Position numbers and translations under genes: made by a program | NCBI GenBank assembly: GCA_929113105.1 | Contig: OV816031.1 | Location: 76,102,441-76,166,440, forward strand | Direction of reading: 5' to 3' | Length of the DNA: 64,000 nt | From: Agrypnus murinus | Lineage: Eukaryota > Arthropoda > Insecta > Coleoptera > Elateridae | The notes under the pieces: generated by a model | Told to the model about the DNA's origin: nothing | Databases searched by the model: none | The model's input: only the letters and a program-made list of their open reading frames with translations | In this document: positions 44,207 to 56,200 of the stretch, piece by piece | Layout of the letters: each line of letters opens with the position of its first letter | Numbering within the stretch: position 1 is the stretch's first letter

Positions 44207-45141
44207 CTAAATAATATCACGTTTTGGAATCCAAGAATTATGTGTTTTATCGAATCCTAACCATTTGACTAATACTCGATTTGCCTTTCTTTGTAAAATT
44301 TTCTCCACTAAATAAGTGTCTTTAAATTTCTCTTTTTGCAGTTCTTCGTTGTAGAATCCTCCACGAATTTCCTCACCTGTGACATCTTCCAAAATATAAG
44401 TTGTAGGATTTGCTAGTCGAACGTTTTTAATCTTAAAAATTTCCGTACTCCAGCTTGGAGTGTAGCCTTTTGCGAAAGCTTCCCGGTGCTTACTGATTCG
44501 CACGTAATTACCAACTTTGAATTTAGGACGTTGCGGGTCAACAGTCTTTGGAAACTTGAAGGCTGTCTGTAAAATCTTTTTGGAGTTTTTCTGTCTGACG
44601 TCAATAGGTTTGAATTCAGTGGTTCGATGTATTGTTGAGTTGTACTTTGCAATTATCTGAGGCAACAACTGCAGCCACTTATAGGATCCTTGCATGGAAA
44701 ATTCCTTCCACATCTTGTTTTTGAGAGTTCGGTTTACGCGTTCCACCGAACTTGCTTTCATACTGAAAAACGTACTGTAATGATTTACGATATGTTCAGA
44801 CTTTGCATTAACTTGCGAAAGTGTGTGTTGTAAAATTCCTTTCCCATATCTGTTTGTAAATTTCGTGGAGGATCCCCCGCGGACCGTAATAGCTTCTTCA
44901 TTCCTTGCGTTACCTCTTCTCCGGTTTTGCGTTTAATAGGACATGCCCATACTTTTTTGCTAAACATATTTAACAATACCAAAATATATCGAAATCCTTT
45001 ATTGGTCTTGGCATACGGTATCATTTCCACGAGATCCGCCATATATAAATCATATAATCCCTTTACTATTATTCGTCTTCTTAGAAATCGTTTGCGAGCT
45101 GGTTTATGCAGCTCCTCAATTATTTGACGTTTTATGGTCAT
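44207..45141 (-). pseudogene. Retroviral-type integrase with chromodomain (Polinton)
   Basis: N-terminal part (44785-45141): LYDLYMADLVEMIPYA with the first catalytic Asp, then LQTDMGKEFYN with the second. A one-base frameshift at about 44785 leads to SVERVNRTLKN with the Glu (DDE core) in 44207-44761. After VGNYVRISKHR (SH3-like) comes a chromodomain, TYLVEKILQRKANRVLVKWL and HNSWIPKRDI, which in relatives guides insertion to marked chromatin. The ATG overlaps the stop of the preceding ORF as ATGA. Apart from the frameshift it looks well preserved. Confidence 0.85.
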
Positions 45142-45545
45142 TGGGAAAATGCTGGAACACTAATAACAGCTTCAAAAATAAATATGTTCTTTGATCCAGG
45201 CTTCTTCGCCTTAAATTTATCCCCTTTCTTCAATGACACTCCGATGAGTGATTCGGCATCGTACAACGTATCGTTTAAAAAGATTTGCGCATCTGTGGGA
45301 TAGTATTTGATTTGTTTAATGCTACCTTCGGTTAGAAGAACGACATACTCGAAGTTGGTGGAGTTCAAAAGTGCATAACCTTTTTCATGATTGTATATTC
45401 CCATCATATACAACATTGTCTCGTAGTGCAAATTAGACACGTCTTCTAAAAGGAATACTTTTGGAAAATGGTCTTGAAGATTTAGCTTCTTTGGACGTAG
45501 AATTTTCTCACATCTGTATCGTTCGCTTTTTGATAAAGGAACTTA
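45138..45545 (-). pseudogene. Polinton hypothetical ORF upstream of integrase
   Basis: Main open part 45138-45440 (MSNLHYETMLYMMGIYNHEK ... YPTDAQIFLNDTLYD ... SVPAFSQ), joined in frame upstream to ERYRCEKILRPKKLNLQDHF to about 45515; a frameshift separates the likely start MYKFLYQK. Unknown function; its stop overlaps the integrase start, so the two were probably co-expressed. Confidence 0.45.
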
Positions 45546-45714
45546 TACATTATCTATCTAAAATGTTATTATGTATACAATATAATAAAAAAACGACATA
45601 ATATATAAAAGGCTACTTATTAATAAATAAAATGACAAAAATTTAATAAAATGACATCAACATAAACTATATAAGAATTATAAACTATTGTGTCCTATTT
45701 CCGAAGAATTGCAC

Positions 45715-46236
45715 TTATGCTCTCGCATCACAATTGCAAGTGGCATTGTTATACATATGATAATGTATATCATGACGTTTTACATCATATCCTAATTCTA
45801 TATATCCGCTAACACATTCATGACATATGCTTTCTTCGGAAATTTGCCACCAAATTCTCCGTATACATAATAATTGTGATACGTTTTCTATTCCTTGTGG
45901 CATCATCATTCCCCATATTTCTTCCGCTGAATCGCATCGTATACCACTTCGAGTTCGTTCTTCTACGTCAAACAACCACTCTTCATATTCTTTCTGAAGA
46001 AGCAAAGATCATTTTTTATCAATGTTTTCCCAATGTACAGAGGTATATCTAGGTTTCATTCTTTCCAAAAACAACACATGTACAATTCCTTCTTTATGCA
46101 CAAGAATTTCCCATTGTCCCCAGTTTTTAATCATTTCACATACGCGATCGATGCAAATATTAAATAGTTTACGAGGATTATATACACTTATATCCCAATC
46201 TATGTATGTTTCTATGCTGCATCGCGACACTGACAT
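45715..46236 (-). pseudogene. Polinton hypothetical Cys-rich ORF with internal stop
   Basis: One frame from 46236 to 45715 broken only by a TGA at 46009-46011. Upstream half: YIDWDISVYNPRKLFNICID, VCEMIKNWGQWEIL. Downstream half: KEYEEWLFDVEERTRSGIR, CHECVSGYIELGYDV and CNCDARA at the end; the Cys/His arrangement may bind metal. About 173 aa if read through. No family recognised. Confidence 0.45.
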
Positions 46237-46578
46237 TGTATTTGATATTACTCACAATTTATCTTTTCAATATTATAATAGAAAAATTTTGTTGGGGTGC
46301 TTGATTTCGAATAACAAAAGCCACTCATAACATTCTTAGACGAGTATAGCTCCAAGAGCCAGAGTTTAAGGTTATGTATAGGCTGAGGGTGTGGCCAATG
46401 GAACAATTGCTTTCTCCACTCTTCTCAAATTCTGGTGGGGTGTTTGAGTTTGATTTCAGTCAATATTCTGTATTACTCAGTTACACATCGAAATGGGTTG
46501 GTCGCATTCTTGGACACTTGAAACGACTGTTGATGATTGTGAAATCGTGTTTCTCGTTATAGAACTCACAACACTGGT

Positions 46579-47001
46579 TTGTTAATTGAAAGAAGAAGAC
46601 TTCTGGATACTATAGTTATACTGAGTGAAGCCGATGAAGGTTATTCTTCGTGTTCTGGTTTAGAAATTCAATATTTAAAAGAAGATGGTGACGTCATGAA
46701 TACTCAAGCAGTCATATGCACCGAACGTGCTTTGGAACATCGGCACGCTATTAACCTTTTGCCTGATAAATGCGACCTTATCTTCTTCAAAGGCATCTGC
46801 ACTTCAGATTGGGATGAATCGAGTGATGAACCTGAACGAAACATTTGGTGTAATAAATCTTACAAACCGAATTGGACAACGTTCACTGCAACAAAGTGGT
46901 TAACGGAAGAAGAATTTGACGATGAAAGAAAACTCCGATTTCGTGAAAAACGTTCCTTCGGGATTCACGCCTTACCTGACGAGAGATATGAATTCAAATA
47001 A
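46579..47001 (+). CDS. Polinton hypothetical acidic ORF
   Basis: Open for 140 codons, with no ATG at its first codon (TTG), so the true start may lie upstream across a frameshift or at a later Met. Segments: LSEADEGYSSCSGLEIQYLK, DKCDLIFFKGICTSDWDESS, TATKWLTEEEFDDERK, GIHALPDERYEFK. Rich in Asp/Glu; no family recognised. It lies next to the right terminal repeat and is the outermost gene of the element. Confidence 0.4.
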   Translation: MLIERRRLLDTIVILSEADEGYSSCSGLEIQYLKEDGDVMNTQAVICTERALEHRHAINLLPDKCDLIFFKGICTSDWDESSDEPERNIWCNKSYKPNWTTFTATKWLTEEEFDDERKLRFREKRSFGIHALPDERYEFK

Positions 47002-47093
47002 TTGTTATGTATTTAATTGTTTACGAGATATTGTTGTAAGCAATCTAATAAACAACTAATAAATTGTTTCATTGTTTTGATCTACAACATTTT

Positions 47094-47341
47094 TTATAAA
47101 ACCTGAACCTTAAAATTAGAGAAGCCTTAGCAGAAAGTCAACCTTGAACCGCTAAAAATCTAACCTTAGCAGGAAGTATAATAAACCTTTACCTTAAAAG
47201 TCAGAGAAGCCTTAACCTTCAGCTTAAAAATCAGTGAAGCCTTGACCTTTAACCGCCAGAAAATTTAGCCTTGAAGGTTGACATTGGCAGAAAGCAGAAA
47301 GTGGTGGAAGGTGGTCCCAGAAACCCCATTCTTTCCCTACT
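47094..47341. repeat. Polinton right terminal inverted repeat with inner extra block
   Basis: The outer 150 bp pair with the left end; a further block (47094-47190) repeats the TAGAGAAGCCTTAGC/GAACCTTAAAATT motifs, so this end is about 100 bp longer. Confidence 0.8.
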
Positions 47342-47347
47342 CATCAT

Positions 47348-48766
47348 TGTGCAGCATATTCCAGTAAACTGGAAAGAAGAAGAGGTTTAAAGTCAACAAT
47401 ATAAATTGATGTCAGAAGGGAAAATAATCTTGTCGACGAAATTACCTACACGTTCAACTACAACATTCACCACAGACAGCACCTGAAAGAAGTCAGGTAG
47501 AAAACCACACATAAATTCATCAGGTTTGTGTTATAAAAGTGATTTAAATAAATAAAGAAATTAAAAGGTTTAGTGTTTTTGTTCTACTATATGAAAGGTA
47601 TAACAATATTGCTACAAAGAAGGTTTATTACAAAAGTGAATACTTACTCTAAAGTTTTGATTGCTATAAGAACTGCAAGTAAATTTCTATATGATATGAA
47701 AGAATAAACCACATAGCTAAAATTTATAGTAAAAAAATCTAACACTTGATTTTATAGTATTCATTCAGAGATGTCATTTCCGAACTGTCACTTTTTAAAC
47801 TTCCAGAAGATAAAATATTACTAAAGTAAAACTTCTGGCGATCCTATCGTGTAAAATTATTATTAAATAAACAAAATTGAGTTGTTAATCAAAGAACCCA
47901 GTTAAGGACTCTGTCAGTAAAAATTCATAAAACGAAATATCAATTTACAAGACCCAAAGTTTTATATAAAGCAACTAAGATATAATTATAATACTTCTAA
48001 CATATTATTAGTATCATTTTTTCAATAACATCGCATGTGAATGTGATTTGGTTGATTTTAAAACTATGTATATGGTTGTGTATTTCTTCGAAAAATCTAT
48101 TATCCAATATAATACATTTTTTTATATTATTTGAGAAAGCTTTCGGTGAAATCGCATAGTGACCGTCTCGGAAACCACGTAATATATAGATCTGTCTACT
48201 TCTATATTTTATATCTAAAGTAGACTACTTACTATGATCCAGTCTGTCGGTCCCGCTGTCATCTTTTATTTACTGTAATACATTAGAACAAATGTAAGCC
48301 CTGCATCATTATATAGTTGGTATTCTAATTTCAAGGTTATGGAAAATATTCATGCATCTGTTTCACAAAAAAATTTATAAACTATACGAATAAACACCAT
48401 TATATATTATAGTTTTCTTTTTCTTATGTATTTAGTTTTCATTTTTACAAGAAGATTATTAAAACATTTTTTAATTATATAGGTGTCTTTTCTGCTATTT
48501 CTAAATACTTCTATTTAACAAATACATTTGGGTAGATGTTATGAAGTCAATAATATTCATCTTATTTTGATAAACATAAATTAAAAAAATACATTAATTA
48601 ATAATCGCAAAGCACAACTTATTTACTGTGGCAAATCACAATAAGTGTAAGCTTTGCGTTATCTACGCCTGTCAGCTCGACCGACAACGGGGTTGACAGC
48701 CAGGCACGTAATGAGTGGTCTACATAACGGTCTACATAGTGGTCTTAAGTAATGCTGTGCTACAAG
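47348..48766. other. Intergenic region between Polinton and SLC5-B
   Basis: No gene seen. A GC-richer patch at 48650-48745 holds GTGGTCTACATAACGGTCTACATAGTGGTC, three short imperfect repeats. Confidence 0.4.
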
Positions 48767-49117
48767 GCAGAAGTTGTTTCAAATGTGTAATTTGTACATT
48801 CTTCTTCAAAAGCACCAGTGTGATCTCCTTCAAATTGAAACGTATACTCTTTCTTTTCTTCTTCCTTTAAATTATTTTTAAATTTTTTAAGAATCTTTTC
48901 ACACATGGACTTAGAGTATTCTCATTAACAGATAAGCCTTTGTCATAAGTGATTAAGCTCACTAGTACTCCCACAACTATGGCTAAAACGCCTCCTACTA
49001 CAATAAAATAATTGAAACTTATTTTGTAAAACGGAGAAACTTCTTCAAGTGATTGATCATTATTGGGTGCCATCCTACAATAGTGATTTGTTTGATGAGC
49101 ATCATCATGAAGAAAAT

Positions 49118-49873
49118 CTTACGTAAACATATTCAATGGTTAACACCCAAACCTCGTCATTTTATATATCATTTGAAAAGTAATCTTAAGTACTTTCTAA
49201 CGTTATATAACTCATCGGCAGACATTGACTATGAAAAGGTCAATGGCCAAAAGTATAATAAAATTTTAAGGCAACTCTTAGATAGTATGGCAACTCTTGA
49301 CTTCAATAGTACGCATTCGTCAACATCTATGTTGATCTTTAGCTTTCTATTAATTCTTTCGGTTATCTTTTATTTAAACGGCTATATTTACCAAGATGGC
49401 GACTCGAGCACGCCTTATTCAACTCCGGACTCATCAATTTCTTAAACAGCATGTATTCGTATAAGACATTGATGAATTGAATAGGGCGTACTCGAGTCGC
49501 CATCTTGAAAAGATGGCGGTTTAAATGATAAACAAGGGAAAAAAACTATAGGAAGCTGAAGATCGACATAGATGTTGACGAATGCATAGTCTTTAAGTCG
49601 AGAGTTGCCATACTATCTACGAGTTGCCTCAATTTTGATCTGATTTTAATATACTTTTAGCCATTGTCATTTTCATAGTCTTTAAGTCGAGAGTTGCCAT
49701 ACTATCTACGAGTTGCCTCAATTTTGATCTGATTTTAATATACTTTTAGCCATTGTCATTTTCATAGTTAATGAATGCCGATGAGGTATACACCGCTGGA
49801 AAGTACATAAAATTACCTTTCAAATAATATATAATATGATGCATTTTGGGTGTCTCTTTTTGCATATGTTTAT
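49118..49873. repeat. Large imperfect palindrome in last intron of SLC5-B
   Basis: Left arm 49118-49440 and right arm about 49470-49873 are inverted copies over most of their length, for example AAGATGGCGACTCGAGCACGCC against its complement near 49493, and TAGATAGTATGGCAACTCT near 49280 against 49600-49625. The right arm contains an 89-bp exact tandem duplication (49585-49673, 49674-49762). A foldback-type MITE is likely. Confidence 0.75.
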
Positions 49874-51537
49874 AAGTTAGTTAACGTAACTACTTACGTT
49901 GTTGATGAGTTGTATGATTGTGTTGTAAAAGAAATGATTAAGGTTATATTGCATCCATCTGTACGTAAAGGTTTTATTTCAGTAGTGTATTTAATTTTAC
50001 CGTTCCAAGCATACATTTGACGCATCACAGAATAAAAGATCATGTAAACTACAGAGGCAACTGCTCCAGTAAGAGCTCCCTAGAATTACATCTGCATAAA
50101 CTAATCCAAACAATAGAACGCATTTCCCACCTTCTTATTTGAGAACGGAAATACTAATCCCAATATAAACATTCCTATCAGAGGAGCAAACGAAATTCCA
50201 TGTAACGAAGTTAACAATTCCAATAGAGTTCCAAGTCTGCCAATAATGAATACCAAAGCTGTACATGTAATTCCTACTATTATGGTGATTCCTTTTAATA
50301 TATTACTTTCTTGTCCATCAATTAATCTTTTTGGTATTACTAGTGGAACGATTTCATCATAAATTAATGCAGAAAGAATATTGAGCAGCGTTGATAGAGT
50401 ACTAGAATAGAATTTCCTTCATCACAAGCTGAGTTATATTAGCTTACGATAGCAAAATTAAAAGAAATGAATATAGAATACAAAAATTAAAGATTAAGTA
50501 TTTCAAATACAGGTTACCTTAATGATGCGCAAAATAATCCAGCAATGAACAATCCACTAAGTCCAGGAATTCCTTTTGTCACGTCTAAAATGTAGTAAAT
50601 TAATATTTGGTCTGCTTTTGTATATAGCCAGCCGAAAGAGGATCACAGTCATAATATCTGGCATAAATAATGACTCCAGAAAAACATGGCACAGTTTTTA
50701 TAAGCATAAACAGTATCAGAAATAGCCATAACGCCCTAAACGAAACAAAACGTAAACCCTTCTAAGGTATTTGTATCTTTATCTTAATGTTTACTTTCTA
50801 GATTCCTTTAGATTTTTAACTGCTAGAAATCGCTGTACTGTGGATGGATTTGTTCCAATGTGTGCAGTTTGTGTAAATATGGTACCAATAAGGCCACTCC
50901 AGAACGTTATTCTGACTGTTGGGTCGATGTCCATGCTAAATGAATCTACTGAATTACAATATCCAAATTTTGACATAAATACTAACTTAGTATATTCTAT
51001 CCTTCTTCCAGTGTCTGCCTTTTCCCAGATAGTCGAAAAACCCCCACCTGACCAAATTCCTACAGCAAACACACATACCAGGGTCAATAACATAACAGCG
51101 AGTTGTAATGTGTCTGTCCAAACTATCGCTTTTAATCCTCCAACTGTGGTATAAAAAATGCATATTGCTGACAGGATAATTGCTATTCCATAAATATTAA
51201 AACCGGTTACTAAAAACAAAGATATTAATTAGTTTAATACAGATTTGCTTTACACCTACCTTGGTTGAATGCTAATGACGGACTGTACGTAACAAATGAG
51301 ATGTGAAGAAAACAAATTAAAATATATAACCATGAAGCAAGTGACCTAATGGTTTTATCAAATCTTATCTCCAAATATTCATAAGATGATGATATTTTTA
51401 GCTTCCAAAATATTGGAAGAATGGTATAATGTATAACCAAGCCAACAAGTATATGCCATGGTATTATTTGCATATATATTGTTCCAAATATGTAAACCTC
51501 AGCTGGATAAGCCAGAAGTAGTGGGGAGGAAATGCAG

Positions 51538-53107
51538 CTGGAAAGAAAATGTAATTACGATTTGGATGAAAATGATTACGTTATCTAATATCTAGTTCTA
51601 CGTTGGACAATATTATTAGAAAGAGCTTACCTCTATAGAAAGTAAACATCTGTGGTTCTAGAATTGTTATTGGAGTATTCTGAGACATGCAATTTTAACA
51701 AATACGATTTGTAAATGAATTTAATTGGAAAGCCCCACGTAAACTAATAAAATTAATTGATTCCGCTAGCTTTATTAAAAATAAAAATACAACACCCCAA
51801 TAGCATTTATTTTACCCAATAGGCTACTTCAGTCTTCGTTGAGCATGCGACTAACATAAATATCAAAATCAACTTTACGTATTTCAATATCTGAAAAGAA
51901 ACTTTTACAAACTCACACCTGGAATTCCGCTTCTGGACGAGAAATAAATTCAAGCACAGGGCTAAAGTATGAATGGATACTTGCATAGCACATACATAAT
52001 AAATACATCTTTTAAATTGTAAACAGAAATTTTATTTATTTATAATAAAAGTATAATGAAAATAAATGAAATCAAACACATACGAAAAATTTAGAGAAAC
52101 TCTCTTTACTTTGTTGAACTGAATTATTGTTGAGTTGATAACATGCCATGGTGTTACAACAAATTTCATTTCAACAAACCAATATAAAAATTTAGAAGAC
52201 TTAAATATAAATAAAAACTGTATTCTTTATTTGAAATACTTTAATTGAAAACAAATTTATAATAAAAAAATTCTTTATATTGCTGACCAGCAAACAATTA
52301 CTAAAACGACTTATGTTTTATTTTAATAATAATCTTGTGTGTAGCGTTACCCTTGTTTAAAAATCTCCCGCTGGAAACTCAATCGGTAAAAAAGTACTTA
52401 ACACAAATCTGCAGTCAGTTGTAGTCTCCATAAAATCGAATTGTTGATCGATGACAAGCAAAAATATTTCTTCTTTAATTTATATAATATAATTTCCATC
52501 ACAAGTCCATGTGATTGTTTAAAAAAGTGAATGCAATTCTTCTGTGTTCCTTAGAACTTAAAAAGTTACGTATCATCCTTGATTATTATTGACGTTTGGA
52601 GCCGACATAGATTCAATCTATAATTTGTTTGTTAATTCATTCAAGAAAAGTTGGAATAATATCCTAATCTTGTAATCTCAGTTACCTAAAGCATGTTTTA
52701 TTATATAAAAAGAAAAGATCGTATTACTTTATTTCTGTTTTATACTAAAGTTCTAAATGTAATCTGACATGTAACCTTTAAATAAATATGTTTTCATGGA
52801 AGCAGTATAGCCTATTGGATTGGAAGGATATAAATTTCCATTAAGTAATAATACTGATTTTCGACTGGTCTCGTATAACGCAAAAATCAACAAGATTGTC
52901 ATGTAATTTTCGAAAAATAAACTTTCTCTCCTTATACTAGATAGTTTACGCATGCAGTAGTTACTTGTAAAGTTATTTATAAGTATAACTATTGGTTCAA
53001 ACAAAAAGTCAAATCTTTCTTTGATTGTTTTGTTTGTGGTGTATCATATTTAGTAAAAAAAAGTTGTACATTGAAAATATTGCAAAATACAAATATTATA
53101 TACTTAC
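51538..53107 (-). other. Intron 1 of SLC5-B
   Basis: AT-rich; its first 450 bp (51538-51980) are duplicated at 59989-60460. The minus-strand ORF at 52753-53004 has no motifs. Confidence 0.7.
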
Positions 53108-53289
53108 CTTGCGGCTAAAGACATACTCACAGGAAGGTAATTCATATTCTTACCTCCTAAAAGGTATATAGTGGTTGTTTTTTCCTGCTTTGCGAAGTAT
53201 CCATAATATATACCAATACCAGCGGAAATAGCAAGCATTAAGATAAACAAAGCATAATCAATCCACGATAAAAAATAAAAGAAATCCAT

Positions 53290-56200
53290 TTTCGAGAAGC
53301 ACCAAGTACAATATATTCTGCTTCTATAATAAAATGTTACTTATTATTAACGTTGTTATATATTAGGTTAGTTGCATTCTCATTAAAGTTAATGAGAATA
53401 TAAAAATTAGCTACTGTTAATTAGTTACATTCCTTGTTGTGTTATAAACCCATAATGTACGATAACTATAAATAATTTGCGTGGAATTGTGCTGTAGATT
53501 ATTCGCACAGTCCGTTGTCAACGTTACTAATTCGACAGTAGTTACTATAGTACTCTAATAAATCCACAATGATTGTAAAGTTCGAACATTTATATTTTTA
53601 TGTTTCACTTGCATATTATTTGCTGATTATACCTGTGATACGAACTATATAAACAATTCCATAACAACCAGGGCATTAAAAAGCGGGCGTTATAGTCTAT
53701 AACGCAAAGAAACAAGAAATAATTTATTCTTTAGATGACATGTGCTTTTAGGACTTTTTTGTTTTCATGTTGGTAACAAGCAACTACAAAAACATTTGAA
53801 TTTAAAATTTTATGTCTCTGTTTGACTTTTGCAAATTTAGTAAAAGTTGTTACCATTGGACACATATAACAACTTCTAGTTTTATAAAAATAAACGACAT
53901 CCTTGGCAAGACCAACAATTATAAATTTAAATTAATTTTCTACTTGTACATATTCTCCTGATACATAAAATTTTGTATGCACCACCAGCGTTACTAGATG
54001 ATAATGCCCATCGGGCGACTTCTATTCCTCGGGCCCTTCAGATATTCGGGACCATCGCCACCCTCTTGGCATTATCATCATTCTAACGTCCTTGGTAAAT
54101 AAATAATAGCCCGAGAGCTGGCGACCAAAAAGTGTAAGGGTTTTGTAAAGGCTAATATTTTAATATTAGCTTATGTTTAGATTGTAAATAAATATCCTAC
54201 ACTAAAGAAACTCGGATATGGGGACACTTGGCGTTAGCGCAGTCTGAAAGTTGTAACAAGAAGTAGTGTCATCTAAGTGTTTTCTAAAAGCTGTAAATTG
54301 ACCACTAAGCAGTTTCTGTAATAAAATACTAGAAAACAGTCGTCAGACAACGTAAGCGCACCAATAGGGTGGTCGCATGTCGTGAAAATGAGGTCAATGT
54401 AAAGAAGTGATTTGAAAAAGCTGAAATTTGGTACAGTGTTAATTTATTGAATATAGTTTCTCAAAAAATAGTCAGACTTCATTTTGAAAGAACCGAGCTC
54501 GTCAGCGTCGCTAGAAGCAGTCGTTACTTCTAGAAGATGAATAATGATTAATAAAATCCTTTTTATTTTACTTTCGTGATAAACTGATCTAGTTTACGAG
54601 ACCTTTTAAAAAGCTAAAGATAAAGATAAAAAGATAATTAAAAAAAGATAAGTCCTTGTTTTCGGCTTGGTTTCCACTTCGAGGAAGCGTTTTTGACATA
54701 ATTGGTGTGTGCGTGACCTCTTGTGCTTGTCGAACATTTGGCTTGGAGCTTTCAACCTTGCGATTCTGAGATATGAAGGACAGTACTAGAAGATCTCTTC
54801 CAAGTTGCATTACCAATAAAACCTATAAAGATAAATGAAATGATTAGTCTTGGAACAATCTTGCATAATGTAACATTTACAAAAAAGCCTTTCAGGACTG
54901 AGCTAGCCAATTTGTAACATTTAAAATTCAAACACAAAATACATACGTAATAAAGACCAAGCACCAGATTAGATTACCCATTTAATCAAATTACTTTCAA
55001 GTGGCGGGGATGTTAATCACAAAGGCTCACTAATCTCAGACAGGAATAAACAGCATTACAGAAGGTGCCATCCAAATGGTTTGTTATTATTATTTAAAAA
55101 ATTGAGAATCTACAATTTGAGCAAAAGAAATCTATCTTGTTTATAGTTTAGAAAGATTGACTACAAACAAATTGTTGTGTCAATATGTAGCAGGTGGTTA
55201 TTTCTGGTTTATTAAATCATGTTCAATAATTCCAAACATTTGCAAATAAGGTATAAGACATATAATGTACAGTACACATGCCAGTTTTGTAATAATCCAA
55301 AAAAAAATTACAAAACAAGGTTAATTAGGGGTTCTTTTCTAAAATAACAAAAAAGTCAATATTTTTGAAAATTTGATAATAACAATAATCTAACAAAATA
55401 GCTTACACTACAATAGTTAATCAAATTAATCCAATGCAACACCAGACACTTAATTGCCTTTTTTAAACCCCACTACAAAAATTTCACACCTTAACATTGC
55501 AGCTTCAAGAACAAAGGGCAGTTAATTTAAACTCTTAACCATGTTGGTGCACAAACTCGTTATTTTTCTGCGTTACCAAAATCTTAAAGTTTCATGTAAT
55601 CGAATCCTTTTTTAAGGATTGGAGGTGGGAGTCACATACTTTTTTATAATAGTATGCGTGGTCTAGATTCGTTAAACAACTGTAAATTGATTCAACTCCG
55701 TTTTGATTGGATTCGTACCCAGCTCTGCTATCCGACAATGTATATGCAAAATACAAGGAAGGCTTTATATGACATAGAAGGTACATGCATTTTATGGAAG
55801 TATACACATAACATATGAAGTTTAATAAAGGTAACCTTCAGTCATACCTAAAACCTGCGTTAATAATAATAATATGAAAGAGAAACGTATCAGTTAAATG
55901 TGTATTTAATAATTACTTTTAATGTTAATATTTAAAAATCCCTCGTACCTCATGCCACTGATACTTTATTTATGACTATTTAGCCGGTCGACCTTAGTGA
56001 GATATATTTGGAAAAATTTTAGGCCTACTATTATTTTTTAGATTTTACTTCTTGTTAGATTGAAATGATGATTCTTTCGGCAAAATTAGGGGTCAGCCAT
56101 CCAACAAAATTATCCTATACCCCCTGCATTGGGAGGGAAACACCATTACGTTAATTTTTGAGTTTCACTTTGTTTATTTTCATGGATAAATGGCTAGCAT

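Larger units (their letters stand above)
40914..47341. mobile_element. Polinton/Maverick element, internally deleted, intact ends
   Basis: The ends AGTAGAGAAAGAATGGGG (40914) and the complement of CCCCATTCTTTCCCTACT (47341) form terminal inverted repeats of about 150 bp; the right one has an extra inner repeat block. CATCAT flanks both ends (40908-40913, 47342-47347), and AG...CT ends with a 6-bp target duplication are Polinton hallmarks. Inside are family B DNA polymerase, integrase with chromodomain, dUTPase and small ORFs. At 6.4 kb against 15-20 kb, capsid, protease and packaging ATPase genes are missing. Confidence 0.88.
48867..53289 (-). pseudogene. SLC5-family symporter paralogue with frameshift (SLC5-B)
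   Basis: This is the second SLC5 copy. Exons are 53108-53289, 51260-51537, 50795-51209 (A exons 3 and 4 fused), 50518-50735, 50131-50401, 49898-50079 and 48867-49074. Exon 2 (278 nt) and exon 6 (271 nt) match SLC5-A in length exactly. Motifs include LLGGKNM, PAEVYIFG, YEYLEIRF, SPSLAFNQ, GGLKAIVWTDTLQ, GLSGLF and LGTLLELL. The exon at 50518-50735 is 218 nt against 219 in A: near 50617-50624 the frame breaks between GYI and KADQI-like codons, and adding one base restores a 585-codon total. In the last exon a run of A near 48890 puts the frame into TAA after KNLKII; the next frame stays open for about 35 charged residues. Without those changes it is a pseudogene; assembly errors at homopolymers are the alternative. 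Confidence 0.82.

Noticed and set aside
49053..49445. Plus-strand 130-codon ORF
   Set aside because: Runs through the start of SLC5-B exon 8 and one arm of the palindrome; no motif.
50940..50990. A 47-bp intron in SLC5-B (GTATTTATG...CATTTAG)
   Set aside because: Removing it would shift the frame of the conserved DPTVRITFW part; leaving it in keeps an open frame of the right total length.
50771..51154. Plus-strand 127-codon ORF
   Set aside because: Antisense of the fused exon 3/4 of SLC5-B.
55690..55730. GGATTCGTACCCAG as part of a tRNA T-arm
   Set aside because: No anticodon arm or acceptor pairing can be formed around it.
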